Shown piece by piece: positions 8,280-16,888 of a DNA stretch of 64,000 bases. The first letter of the stretch is position 1, and each line of letters begins with the position of its first letter. The stretch comes from JADJLQ01 sp044227925. GTDB taxonomy: Bacteria > Bacteroidota > Bacteroidia > Chitinophagales > Saprospiraceae. The notes under the pieces were generated by a model. The model did not search any database, was not told where the DNA came from, and worked only from the letters and a program-made list of their open reading frames with translations. The DNA is taken from the NCBI GenBank assembly GCA_044227925.1, contig JBGAVW010000001.1, forward strand, positions 1 to 64,000. The letters are read 5' to 3'. The translations under genes were made by a program, and so were the position numbers.

Positions 8280-10019
8280 TTATTTGTCCATCAGTTTGTA
8301 ACAATCTTCAATCTTATACAGTTTGCCATCCGCTTTAGTCATTAGATACATTTCACCTTTGGCATCTTGACCAAAATGAAGTTCCAGCCGGGAGTTTTTA
8401 TTAAGGTCCTTTAGGTTCACGATTTTTCCATCCAGTGAGACCAACATTTCATATATAGTAGCGTCTTTACCTTTTTGTATTTGATCGGTAAAAATAAAAT
8501 ATATATTTCCCGATGGTATATCTCCAAAAATAAACTTGCCCCGGAGCAATGGAATACTGCCTTTATATTCATATCCTCCGGCAATGGCTTTGGCATCATC
8601 CCGATCAAACTGAGCTACCGGTGTACTCACTTGTTTTGTGATCGTATCGCTTTCTATTGGATCATAGATCTTATCTAAATCTCCCATCGGGTCTAGTATA
8701 TATCTGCCTTCCATGTAGGGCCAGCCATAATCTTCTCCTGGCTCTACCAGGTTCAGTGTCTCTACATCATGATGCCCGATATTGCTTACCAACAGTTGAC
8801 CTTTTTGTGTCCAGGTAATGCGATGCGGATTTCTGAATCCATAGGCATAGATTTCGCCTATTGCTCCAGGCTCTGTGACGAATGGATTTGATTTTGGAAT
8901 ACCATATTTTCCGTTTTTTGAAAGTGTGGATTTCTTTGGGTGACGGCTCGGATCTATTCGAAAAACAGTACCCCAGGCTCTGCTTTTGGAATGCAATAAA
9001 TATGGATACCTGTTTTCACCTGCTCCTGCATCGCCTATAGCAATGTATAGTAGTCCAAAGTCAATACGATCTTTTTTTGCAGTCGGATTGAAGGCAATTT
9101 CCTGTACGCCATGCGCTTTACTCACCATGTCGATTCTGAATAATTCTCGGTGGGTGCCAGTAAACTCTTTAGCCTCAGGTTGTGAGGACTGCCACTCCAA
9201 TATGACAAATTGCAAAGCAGATTCCAATGAATCTTCAAATGTAAAATCAGCAGGTTTTGTGGCAGCAGGCTCCGTATGCGCTGTATATAATAATCCATTT
9301 TTATAAAATTCAGGATGAAACGCAAAGCTGGCAAAGCCTGAGCTCAGACCGGGTTGGTTGATAAATTTTTCTATTTGTTTTGACATGTCCAGATAAACGG
9401 AGATTTGATCTCCAATTAATCTATATAAGGTGCTGTTCATGTCAAGAATAAAAGATTGTCCGGAATGCGGTTCATAGTCCAGTTTTTGGATGCGGGCGAG
9501 TGGTGCTGATTTCTGTGGATTTGATACAGGAATCTCTTTGATCAATTTAAGCTTTACGACCAGACCTGATAATGGAATAGTATCTGCGATGGCATTTTTT
9601 ACTTCGATCCTGTCTGCGTACCGGGTTGAAAGTATCGCGGGTTTTCGGGCATGCAGATAAGAAATAATGGTGTTTATGGCAGTATCACCTAAGCCGGCAA
9701 AAGGCGGCATCAATACTTTGAATTTAGTATGTAATCGTTTGGCTCTTGCATCTCCTGCTTCGATCAATTTGGCAGGATTTGATATGAAATCCCTGAGCCA
9801 ATCAATGGATACACTATCGGTGATCCCGCCTAACCTTGGGCCTATACCATCGAAATTAAAGTTATGACATGAACCGCAATACTGGTTGAATACCATTTTA
9901 CCTTGATTGATGCTCTGTGTATCTGTTGCAATTACTGTATTATAGGGGGTATCCTTTTTACATGAAATGAGTAATGTCAAAACCAATATACTGTAACACG
10001 CAAAGCCTGATCTATTCAT
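8280..10019 (-). CDS. Cytochrome c-PQQ-dependent sugar dehydrogenase fusion lipoprotein
   Basis: A 579-residue lipoprotein (lipobox 'TLLISC', Cys20). Residues about 35-130 form a class I cytochrome c domain with a C48-G-S-C51-H52 haem site and the distal Met in 'KVLMPPFAGL'. The rest is a GSDH/Asd-type six-bladed beta-propeller ('LLYIAIGDAGAG', 'GEIYAYGFRNPHRITW', 'LLVSNIGHHDVETLNLVEPGEDYGWP') that binds PQQ and oxidises aldoses in the periplasm. The fusion lets electrons pass from PQQ to the haem and on to the respiratory chain (inference from domain order). It is probably co-transcribed with pdxH, 63 bases upstream. No PQQ biosynthesis genes are in the window, so PQQ may be acquired. Confidence 0.85.
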   Translation of the reverse strand: MNRSGFACYSILVLTLLISCKKDTPYNTVIATDTQSINQGKMVFNQYCGSCHNFNFDGIGPRLGGITDSVSIDWLRDFISNPAKLIEAGDARAKRLHTKFKVLMPPFAGLGDTAINTIISYLHARKPAILSTRYADRIEVKNAIADTIPLSGLVVKLKLIKEIPVSNPQKSAPLARIQKLDYEPHSGQSFILDMNSTLYRLIGDQISVYLDMSKQIEKFINQPGLSSGFASFAFHPEFYKNGLLYTAHTEPAATKPADFTFEDSLESALQFVILEWQSSQPEAKEFTGTHRELFRIDMVSKAHGVQEIAFNPTAKKDRIDFGLLYIAIGDAGAGENRYPYLLHSKSRAWGTVFRIDPSRHPKKSTLSKNGKYGIPKSNPFVTEPGAIGEIYAYGFRNPHRITWTQKGQLLVSNIGHHDVETLNLVEPGEDYGWPYMEGRYILDPMGDLDKIYDPIESDTITKQVSTPVAQFDRDDAKAIAGGYEYKGSIPLLRGKFIFGDIPSGNIYFIFTDQIQKGKDATIYEMLVSLDGKIVNLKDLNKNSRLELHFGQDAKGEMYLMTKADGKLYKIEDCYKLMDK

Positions 10020-10082
10020 GCACTTATTTTATGATAAGCTCAAAGCTAATCTAAGTTGAGGATATTGCCTATGGACTTTGAT

Positions 10083-10730
10083 TTAGGGAGCCAATCTTCC
10101 AATCTTCCACGAACCTTTTACCAAGGTATATATTATTCGATCGTGTAGCCGATTAGGTCTGCCTTGCCAGAATTCGAAATAAGAAGGTATCAAAGAATAT
10201 CCACCCCAGAACGGAGGTAAGGGTATTTGCTTATGATTATCAAAAAACCGGGATAGCTCGCTTACCGTTTTTTCTAAATAATTACGGTCAGGTATAGTGC
10301 TGCTTTGTTCAGAGGCCCAGGCCCCAATCTGAGATTCACGAGGTCTTTGGTGAAAATATGCTTCTGATGTAGCCTTACTCAGTTTTTTTATTTTTCCTTC
10401 TATGCGTATTTGTCTTTCGGTTTGCGGCCAATAAAATAATAAAGAAGCTTTGGGATTGTCTTTTAGTTGCTTTGCCTTCCTGCTATCATAGTTGGTATAG
10501 AATGAAAATCCATCCTCCCGGTTATAGTCTTTTAATAAAACAATTCTATTGGCAGGCATTCCTTTTTTATCTACCGTAGCTAAGGCCATAGCAGTAGGAT
10601 CATCTTTATTTATTTTCAGATTCTGATCAAACCATACTTGAAATTGTTCGAAGGGATCAGTACAGACTGAATCTTCGGTAAGTTTTGCTTTTTCGTATGA
10701 GCGTCTTAGCTGAGCAATGCTTTTTTTCAT
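10083..10730 (-). CDS. pdxH: Pyridoxamine 5'-phosphate oxidase
   Basis: A full-length 215-residue homologue of the FMN enzyme that oxidises pyridoxine/pyridoxamine phosphate to pyridoxal phosphate. FMN/PLP-contact motifs are visible: 'NRIVLLKDYNREDGFSFYTNYDSRKAKQL', 'RQIRIEGKIKKLSKATSEAYFHQRP', 'SQIGAWASEQS', 'PPFWGGYSLIPSYFEFWQGRPNRLHDR', and the C-terminus 'GRLAP'. Cytosolic. It lies upstream of the PQQ dehydrogenase gene in the same direction; no functional link is evident. Confidence 0.95.
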   Translation of the reverse strand: MKKSIAQLRRSYEKAKLTEDSVCTDPFEQFQVWFDQNLKINKDDPTAMALATVDKKGMPANRIVLLKDYNREDGFSFYTNYDSRKAKQLKDNPKASLLFYWPQTERQIRIEGKIKKLSKATSEAYFHQRPRESQIGAWASEQSSTIPDRNYLEKTVSELSRFFDNHKQIPLPPFWGGYSLIPSYFEFWQGRPNRLHDRIIYTLVKGSWKIGRLAP

Positions 10731-10794
10731 CTAATGCAATATAATAAATTCAGGTTTAATTATAAAATGACTGCCATCAGCACCTGGTATAATT

Positions 10795-13032
10795 TCATAC
10801 CGTAAGCCAGTAATTTAACTTTACTACCAGGGCCCGGTTTCTATTTTTAAAAGTATCCGTAAAATAATTATCGGTGTATACTATAAAAAGGTCAGACATG
10901 GGCTTGTATCTCCACTGTACCCGGCTATTAATATTAAAATTATTTCGCTGCGTATTGTATTGGAAAAAAGTAGTCCAGAATAAATTATTGCTAAAATTTA
11001 TTTCAGTCTTAGGGCTTATGAGCCAAAGCTCAGTGTTTCCATATGATGTAGGGAATTCCAGGAGATTGTATTCAATATTCATTGCAATGTTCCAAAATGG
11101 TTGCTGGCGTAAAGTAATGCTGCCGCGGTATTGCTGTATGGTGCCATTATAAAACTGTCCTGTGCGCAGGCCGGCAGTGAAAATGATATTTTTTCGGGTA
11201 TCAGATGCATATTCAACATTGACACTATTGTACTTGTATATTCCAGGGGGTAATGGCTTGTCTGAGGGTAAAGGGAAATAATATCTTAAGTTATCTTGCT
11301 GCATATCATACCGGAATGACCACATACCGGTATTGCGCATAAATATAAAATACCGAAACCGTGTAAAGCGATCGCTTAACGCATTATCAGCGTATAGACC
11401 GACAAAGTTTTCTACTCCAAAATTATGTCTGATTATGCGTTTGTTTTTTGGGTAAATAAAATAATCTATGGGCATATATACTTGAGTAATTCCATTCCGG
11501 ATGGTAGTGTCGCCACTATTATAATCGTCCCCCTTAGTGGCAAATGTTTCTATTCGATTTATAAAACCCATGTCTGCATAATAATTTCTGCCGAAGGAAG
11601 CAAAGTCGATAAAAGTAAATAAATTCCTACCCCCATACTGACCTCCAAACTGGGTAAATGTATTATGACCGGATGTATTCGGCTTTTGAGACAAATGATG
11701 ACCAACCCAGCCAGTCCATTTGCCTTGTTGATCAGTAAGATTTAATTCAGCACCGGCATTTCTACCATATTTCCCCAATGGATTGGTTTCAAGTTCGTCC
11801 GGATTCATAGAGGCAGCTCTGTTTAAGGCATATGTTTTTATGGTGGATCTTGCAAATAAACGTTGGTGCAACGAAACTGCCGAATAGTTTTGTGGCGCAG
11901 CATCTCCCTTTCTGCCGGTTTGCATATTCATCAGACCTATTCTCAGCTTTTGATTTAAATTACCACTGATTCGGCCGCCGAATAAAATTGGTATAGGTTG
12001 CGCATTTTCGTCGAGTCCGATTTTGCGGGAAAAGAAAGGCCTGAACGGAGGTGCACCAAAGGAAGAAAAAATATCATCGTTTTCCAGGAAAAAAGTCCTT
12101 CTCTCTGGAAAGAATATATTAAATCGTGTAAGGTTAGTTACTTGCTGATCCACATCTACCTGCGAAAAGTCAGGATTTACAGTAAAATCCATATTCAGTG
12201 ATGGAGTCAGTGAAAGCTTAGCATCAAATCCCGCATTCATTGAAGCCGAAGTATTGATATTATTCTCCGGTTCATGACTTACTTTGGCTGTGATATAAGG
12301 TATTACTGAAGCATTGCCTTTAATGGAGGGCAAATCAGTTTCAAATGTCATGGTACCTAAATAGCCAAGATCGAAGCCGGGAAATTGCACAGGCACATTA
12401 GTCCAGGTATAGAATTTATTCTTTTTCTGATCACTGCGAATTACATTAAATCCCCATACTTTATTTTTTGAGTCGAACCGCAATGTTTTAAATGGTATGC
12501 CGATTTCAACGACATATTTGTCTGCATAGCGCTTGACTCCTGAAAACCATTTATTGTCCCATGCAAAACTAAGTCCTTCCCCACCGCCGTCGACATTAGA
12601 GCCAAATTGGTATTCTGATTGCACATTAAACGGGGTGACGGAAAACCCAAAACCATTGCTTTTTTTATTTACCGGATCTAAGATTAATGAAATGCCATCT
12701 TGCATTCGTAAGGATAGATCGCGTTTTAAAGACGGGGCTATATAGGTATCGGAACTATCATAACTGATGATGGCAAAATAAAGAAAACGATCGTCATAGG
12801 CAGCCTGTACCGTAGTATTCAGGCTTGCTTTAATCTCATCGGTAGGAAACTTTTCCCAAAAATCACCTACCATACCGGCTGCAGACCATACAGGTTCATT
12901 CAGTTCACCATCTATTTTACATGGAATACTGGACTTTTTTACGGTTATATGATATTTATTCTGAAATTCATTTGTTTGAGAAAAAGAAATGTGGATGCTA
13001 TATAAGAATATTAGGAATAAGAAAATTTTCAT
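10795..13032 (-). CDS. DUF5916 outer-membrane protein with CBM9-like N-terminal domain
   Basis: About 745 residues. After a signal peptide ('KIFLFLIFLYSIHISFSQ'), residues about 35-220 form a family-9 carbohydrate-binding-like domain ('IDGELNEPVWSAA...', 'DDRFLYFAIISYDSS'), followed by DUF5916, a beta-barrel region with 'NPDFSQVDVDQQVTNLTRFNIFFPERRTFFLEND' and 'FFSRKIG' as hallmarks. The family is widespread in Bacteroidota and of unknown function, thought to sit in the outer membrane. I took the start as the ATG ending at 13032, because the seven residues from the more upstream in-frame start do not belong to the signal peptide. Confidence 0.85.
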   Translation of the reverse strand: MKIFLFLIFLYSIHISFSQTNEFQNKYHITVKKSSIPCKIDGELNEPVWSAAGMVGDFWEKFPTDEIKASLNTTVQAAYDDRFLYFAIISYDSSDTYIAPSLKRDLSLRMQDGISLILDPVNKKSNGFGFSVTPFNVQSEYQFGSNVDGGGEGLSFAWDNKWFSGVKRYADKYVVEIGIPFKTLRFDSKNKVWGFNVIRSDQKKNKFYTWTNVPVQFPGFDLGYLGTMTFETDLPSIKGNASVIPYITAKVSHEPENNINTSASMNAGFDAKLSLTPSLNMDFTVNPDFSQVDVDQQVTNLTRFNIFFPERRTFFLENDDIFSSFGAPPFRPFFSRKIGLDENAQPIPILFGGRISGNLNQKLRIGLMNMQTGRKGDAAPQNYSAVSLHQRLFARSTIKTYALNRAASMNPDELETNPLGKYGRNAGAELNLTDQQGKWTGWVGHHLSQKPNTSGHNTFTQFGGQYGGRNLFTFIDFASFGRNYYADMGFINRIETFATKGDDYNSGDTTIRNGITQVYMPIDYFIYPKNKRIIRHNFGVENFVGLYADNALSDRFTRFRYFIFMRNTGMWSFRYDMQQDNLRYYFPLPSDKPLPPGIYKYNSVNVEYASDTRKNIIFTAGLRTGQFYNGTIQQYRGSITLRQQPFWNIAMNIEYNLLEFPTSYGNTELWLISPKTEINFSNNLFWTTFFQYNTQRNNFNINSRVQWRYKPMSDLFIVYTDNYFTDTFKNRNRALVVKLNYWLTV

Positions 13033-13130
13033 TGGTAATGGACCGATTTTCAAATCCCGAAAGTAATTGAAATACCAGACCCTGAGATGTTGAAATTGGT
13101 TACTAAATCGTTAATATATAGTAGTAACCA

Positions 13131-13472
13131 CTACTTTTTCTTTTTAGATTTTTTTGCTTTATGATTAAAATCGAGGGCGAGATCAATATAATACTCCAAT
13201 TGTTTCCTGGTTTTTATACCTTCCGGTGAAACCATGATAAACCCTTTCATTTTTTTACCGGTAAAATCCATTTCTCTGCACCCTGTTTTTGCCAGGCATT
13301 CTTCCTCTTTTTCCGGATCTATCCGGGCCATAATTTCATCCTTAACTACTCCGGCACACATTTTATCATTTACCATATAGCAGATACCGCCAAACATTTT
13401 TTTTTCATCAAATAATGCTTTTGTGGCGAAAATCTCTGTCATGCGGGAAGCGAGTATTTCATCGTAAGCCAT
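13131..13472 (-). CDS. TfoX/Sxy N-terminal domain protein
   Basis: A 113-residue single-domain protein with the TfoX_N pattern 'FATKALFDEKKMFGGICYMVNDKMCAGVVKDEIMARIDPE...GRK.M..FTGKKMKGFIMVSPEG' and a Lys-rich tail. In gamma-proteobacteria TfoX/Sxy regulates competence; short stand-alone TfoX_N proteins of Bacteroidota are of unproven function. It is a single gene between the DUF5916 and MNT genes. Confidence 0.85.
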   Translation of the reverse strand: MAYDEILASRMTEIFATKALFDEKKMFGGICYMVNDKMCAGVVKDEIMARIDPEKEEECLAKTGCREMDFTGKKMKGFIMVSPEGIKTRKQLEYYIDLALDFNHKAKKSKKKK

Positions 13473-13545
13473 ACCTTATTATTATTTAATTACACCTGAA
13501 ATAGAATGGTAAAGTTAATCATTGCCGCTTAAGTGAACCGTTGGA

Positions 13546-13860
13546 TTAAGCTGAAACTTCTACGCCGGTTGAAATAATTTCTCTGATAAATGGATTGTTT
13601 TCTACCACATCAATCATTCTGAATGGATGCAATTCTATTCTCTTAAAAGATCTTTTTAATGGTGCAGTTTTTTCTATAGTTTCAAAGTAATCGTCACCAA
13701 ATGCAGGGCTCCACACGGCAAGATCAATATCACTGTAGTCGTGGGCATTTCCTTTAATCATACTTCCAAATAATACCGCTTTGTGTACGGGAAACCCCAT
13801 AGCTTCAAGGCCTTTAAGGTACCCTAGAATTTCTTGCTCTATATCTTTTCTTCTAACCAT
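13546..13860 (-). CDS. MNT-type nucleotidyltransferase (putative antitoxin of HEPN/MNT pair)
   Basis: A 104-residue minimal nucleotidyltransferase. The GSx10DxD active-site motif is intact (G32-S33, D44, D46) with a candidate third carboxylate at E76 ('RIELHPF'). In studied HEPN/MNT systems, MNT AMPylates the HEPN toxin. The gene overlaps the upstream HEPN gene by 22 bases, indicating translational coupling. Its role as antitoxin is inferred from family and arrangement. Confidence 0.85.
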   Translation of the reverse strand: MVRRKDIEQEILGYLKGLEAMGFPVHKAVLFGSMIKGNAHDYSDIDLAVWSPAFGDDYFETIEKTAPLKRSFKRIELHPFRMIDVVENNPFIREIISTGVEVSA

Positions 13861-14234
13861 GATTTTAATGCTTCTAATTTTATTTTCTGCCTTTGGATAT
13901 AAGATTCAGTAGCAATATGATGCAGAGTTTTAGTAAAATCAGGATATCGTCCACGAATATTCCAACTATTAACTATTGTCAAAAAATCCATATCATCAGG
14001 TGATAGCGAGAGTCCACATTCTTCTACTAACCTTATCAAATCGTGGGTAAATGGTGGAGTATTATCGGATAGACTCTCCTTTACCCAAATAGCTTTAAGT
14101 AACTTTTCTATTACCAGGTGCATAGCAAAAAGGCAGAAAGAATATCTTTTCCCTGCCAATAACAACTGACTCGTGTCCCAATCTTCTTGAGCACTTGTCA
14201 CCCAATGTTGAATATGTTCTTGCTTGGAGAGCAT
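13839..14234 (-). CDS. HEPN domain protein (partner of MNT nucleotidyltransferase)
   Basis: About 131 residues, alpha-helical HEPN fold (PF05168 type): 'HWVTSAQEDWDTSQLLLAGKRYSFCLFAMHLVIEKLLKAIWV' and 'FTHDLIRLVEECGL', then 'NIRGRYPDF'. The open frame continues upstream to 14288, but the ATG ending at 14234 starts the family-like sequence. The RNase motif Rx4-6H of toxic HEPN proteins is not visible (the closest Arg-to-His spacings are eight residues), so this may be the RYPD-type HEPN whose activity is unclear. HEPN first, MNT second, overlapping genes. Confidence 0.82.
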   Translation of the reverse strand: MLSKQEHIQHWVTSAQEDWDTSQLLLAGKRYSFCLFAMHLVIEKLLKAIWVKESLSDNTPPFTHDLIRLVEECGLSLSPDDMDFLTIVNSWNIRGRYPDFTKTLHHIATESYIQRQKIKLEALKSWLEEKI

Positions 14235-14332
14235 TGAATGCAAAAGTAAGTTAAAACTAAAAAATCGTGAAAATGAATTCAAAATCACCCTTAAAAGATA
14301 AAAGGTATTAAAAATATCCAGGCAAAAATCAC

Positions 14333-14340
14333 TATCTTGG
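14333..14340 (+). promoter_or_regulatory. -7-like element TATCTTGG before PSD1 cytochrome gene
   Basis: TCACTATCTTGG ahead of the ATG at 14358 closely matches TCACTATCTTAG ahead of the DUF1501 gene (18318-18329), a variant of TAnnTTTG. The shared 12-base string suggests one promoter class for both genes of the pair. Confidence 0.4.
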
Positions 14341-14357
14341 CATGCTTTAATAACAGA

Positions 14358-16673
14358 ATGAAACTTTATCAGATTTGCCGCCTATTTATCCTTTTTGCCG
14401 GTTTACTTTTAATTGCTTGTAAACAGGAATCAGATACAGCCAGTATTCCATCCAAAATTGATTTTAATATTCATATACTCCCGATTTTATCTGATCGTTG
14501 TTTTAAATGCCACGGTCCGGATGCCAATAAACGACAAGGCAATCTCAGGTTGGATTTGGCAGATAGTGCCTACGCAGAATTAAAAGAACATCCGGGTACT
14601 TATGCCATTGTGAAGCACGATCTTAAAAAGTCGGAATTGTACAACAGAATTATCTCTACTGCAGCAGATGAAATGATGCCTCCACCTGAATCAAATCTAA
14701 AATTGAGTGCGCATGAAATAAAATTATTTGCAAAATGGATAGAGCAAGGGGCAGAGTATAAAGCACATTGGTCTTTTATCCCTCCGGTGAAACCTGAGCT
14801 ACCGGCTTTGGATAAAAAATGGGCAAAGAATGAAATCGATCATTTTGTCTTGGAGAAAATGAAAACGAAGTCCTTAAAACCCAATGAGCCAGCGGATAAA
14901 GAGACTTTACTTAAAAGAGTAGCTTTTGATCTTACCGGGCTCCCACCGTCTTTGGATATGCAAGATCGGTTTATACGGGACAACTCTGCAGAAGCATATA
15001 ATAAGATCATCGATGAATTATTGGCAAATAAACATTATGGAGAAAAAATGGCCTTGCCCTGGCTCGATGCTGCACGATATGCCGATAGCCATGGGTACCA
15101 GGATGATGGCTTACGCACGATGTGGCCATGGCGGGACTGGGTAATACATGCCTTTAATGAAAATTATTCATATGAAAAATTTGCCAGCTGGCAATTGGCG
15201 GGAGACCTGATGGCGAATGCCAGTAAAGAAATGATTCTGGCCACCGGATTTAATCGAAATCATAAAATTACCCAGGAAGGTGGGGTAATCGACGAAGAAT
15301 ACCGCATTGAATATGTCACTGATCGTACCAATACATTTGGAAAGACTTTTCTTGCCATGACTTTTGAATGTGCCAAATGTCATGATCACAAATACGATCC
15401 TATTCAACAAAAAGATTACTTCAGCACATTTGCCTTCTTTAATCAGGTAAACGAAAAAGGCCTGGTGGGGGATATTTCATTGGCTTCATTAGCTGATCCT
15501 CCCCGTATGTACATCACCGACGCTGATGTGCAAAGTGTATTGAAGTTTGTCAATAAAAAAGATACTATTCCGGTACCGGTAATGATTATGCAGGACAGTT
15601 CACTGGTACGTACTACTCATATCCTTAAAAGAGGTCAATATGACCAGCCTGGTGACTCAGTAGATTTTAGCACACCCAAAGGGTTATTTCCATTTGATTC
15701 CACCAAATTTAAGAAGAACCGGCTGGGGCTTGCACAGTGGTTATTTGATAAAAAGAATCCATTTACCGCCCGGGTATTTGTCAATCGCATTTGGCAGGAA
15801 TTTTTTGGTAGGGGCTTAGTAAAGACTGCCGGTGATTTTGGTTTACAGGGCGATCCCCCATCTCATCCTGAATTATTAGATTGGCTAGCGGTAGATTTTA
15901 TGGAACATGGTTGGGATATAAAACGATTGGTAAAACAAATCGTAACCAGTGCAACATATACCCAATCATCCAAAATCACAAAAGAAGCATATGCCGTGGA
16001 TCCTGATAATATCTTTCTTAGCCGATATACAAGGTCACGGTTACCGGCAGAGTTTATCAAAGATCACGTAATGGCCAGCAGTGGTTTGCTCAATGAAGAA
16101 ATAGGAGGACCGAGTGTAAAACCATATCAACCCAATGGAATTTGGGAATCATCTACTTCAGGGCGTGGGCAACTGGCAGCATACGTACAAGATCATGGAA
16201 AAAAACTATACAGGAGGGGAATGTACACGTTTATCAAGCGTACCGCTCCTCCGCCATCCATGCTAACTTTTGATGCAAGTAACCGCGATCAATGTGAAGT
16301 AAGAAGAGTGGTAACCAATACGCCTTTGCAAGCGCTGGTATTATTAAATGATCCGCAGGTAGTGGAGGCGGCAAGGGTATTAGCCCAACATTTGATGCAG
16401 GAATCTTCCGATATAAATTCGAAAATCGAAAAAGCATTCCGCACTATTGTATGCCGTGTGCCAACTGAAGCGGAGAAGTCGATTTTGAATTCTTATTTCG
16501 GAAAAGAAAAAAACAATTTTACTCAAGCGCCGTCAAAAGCCAATAATATGCTTCAGGCCGGTGAGTTTAAATTGGCATCAAATAGATCCAATGCCGATAC
16601 TATAGAGACCGCTGCATTGATGCAGGTGATACATACGATATATAATATGGAAGAGACCATAGTAAAAGGGTGA
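14358..16673 (+). CDS. PSCyt1-DUF1549-DUF1553 (PSD1) cytochrome c lipoprotein
   Basis: About 771 residues, lipoprotein ('LFAGLLLIACKQ'). Domains in order: planctomycete cytochrome C PSCyt1 with haem motif 'CFKCHGPDANKRQGNLRLD', then DUF1549/PSCyt2 ('HWSFIPPVKPELPAL...NEIDHFVL', 'DLTGLPPS'), with a second CxxCH 'CAKCHDHKYDPIQQKDYF', then DUF1553/PSD1 ('FTARVFVNRIWQEFFGRGLVKTAGDFGLQGDPPSHPELLDWLA', 'RRGMYTFIKRTAPPPSMLTFDA'). The family is tied to periplasmic or surface oxidation, often of sugars, but the reaction is unproven. It normally sits directly before a DUF1501 gene; here an ATPase gene lies between. The start at 14358 replaces an in-frame TTG at 14337 that lies inside the promoter element. 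Confidence 0.9.
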   Translation: MKLYQICRLFILFAGLLLIACKQESDTASIPSKIDFNIHILPILSDRCFKCHGPDANKRQGNLRLDLADSAYAELKEHPGTYAIVKHDLKKSELYNRIISTAADEMMPPPESNLKLSAHEIKLFAKWIEQGAEYKAHWSFIPPVKPELPALDKKWAKNEIDHFVLEKMKTKSLKPNEPADKETLLKRVAFDLTGLPPSLDMQDRFIRDNSAEAYNKIIDELLANKHYGEKMALPWLDAARYADSHGYQDDGLRTMWPWRDWVIHAFNENYSYEKFASWQLAGDLMANASKEMILATGFNRNHKITQEGGVIDEEYRIEYVTDRTNTFGKTFLAMTFECAKCHDHKYDPIQQKDYFSTFAFFNQVNEKGLVGDISLASLADPPRMYITDADVQSVLKFVNKKDTIPVPVMIMQDSSLVRTTHILKRGQYDQPGDSVDFSTPKGLFPFDSTKFKKNRLGLAQWLFDKKNPFTARVFVNRIWQEFFGRGLVKTAGDFGLQGDPPSHPELLDWLAVDFMEHGWDIKRLVKQIVTSATYTQSSKITKEAYAVDPDNIFLSRYTRSRLPAEFIKDHVMASSGLLNEEIGGPSVKPYQPNGIWESSTSGRGQLAAYVQDHGKKLYRRGMYTFIKRTAPPPSMLTFDASNRDQCEVRRVVTNTPLQALVLLNDPQVVEAARVLAQHLMQESSDINSKIEKAFRTIVCRVPTEAEKSILNSYFGKEKNNFTQAPSKANNMLQAGEFKLASNRSNADTIETAALMQVIHTIYNMEETIVKG

Positions 16674-16731
16674 AAGCAAATTGATTCTGGCAGAAATTTG
16701 CCTTACTTAACCTACTTATCGATTTTCTAAT

Positions 16732-16863
16732 ATTGACTATCCTTTTGAGTATTATTTACTTCAAATAGCCTATACTTTCGTGCATAACTTAACTAAAATT
16801 GCCTATTCTTTAGAGCAATAAATTTATAAATTTGCCTATCCTTTCGTCCAAATATGTATATTT
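16732..16863 (+). repeat. Four 33-bp direct repeats, core TTGCCTATNCTTTCGTGCA
   Basis: Units begin at 16732, 16765, 16798 and 16831; the CTAT core falls at 16737, 16770, 16803 and 16836, exactly 33 bases apart. The first 18-20 bases of each unit are conserved and the rest is AT-rich. A degenerate fifth copy (TTTGCCTTACTT at 16697) lies 35 bases before the first. The last unit supplies the TTTG of the promoter for the ATPase gene, so the array is an obvious candidate for a multi-site operator. Confidence 0.85.
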
Positions 16864-16864
16864 G
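16831..16864 (+). promoter_or_regulatory. Bacteroidota promoter TTTG...TATATTTG for AAA/DUF4143 gene
   Basis: TTTG at 16831-16834 and TATATTTG at 16857-16864 (TAnnTTTG consensus), 22 bases apart, close to the usual 19-21. The leader to the TTG start at 16889 is about 18 bases. The -33 element is part of the last 33-bp repeat, so a repeat-bound protein would directly affect this promoter. Confidence 0.6.
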
Positions 16865-16888
16865 TATTCTAATAAAATTTTTAAATAA

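Noticed and set aside
16732..16863. CRISPR array or replication iterons
   Set aside because: Variable parts are only about 13-15 bases, no cas or replication initiator gene; the array overlaps a promoter, so operator-like use is more likely.
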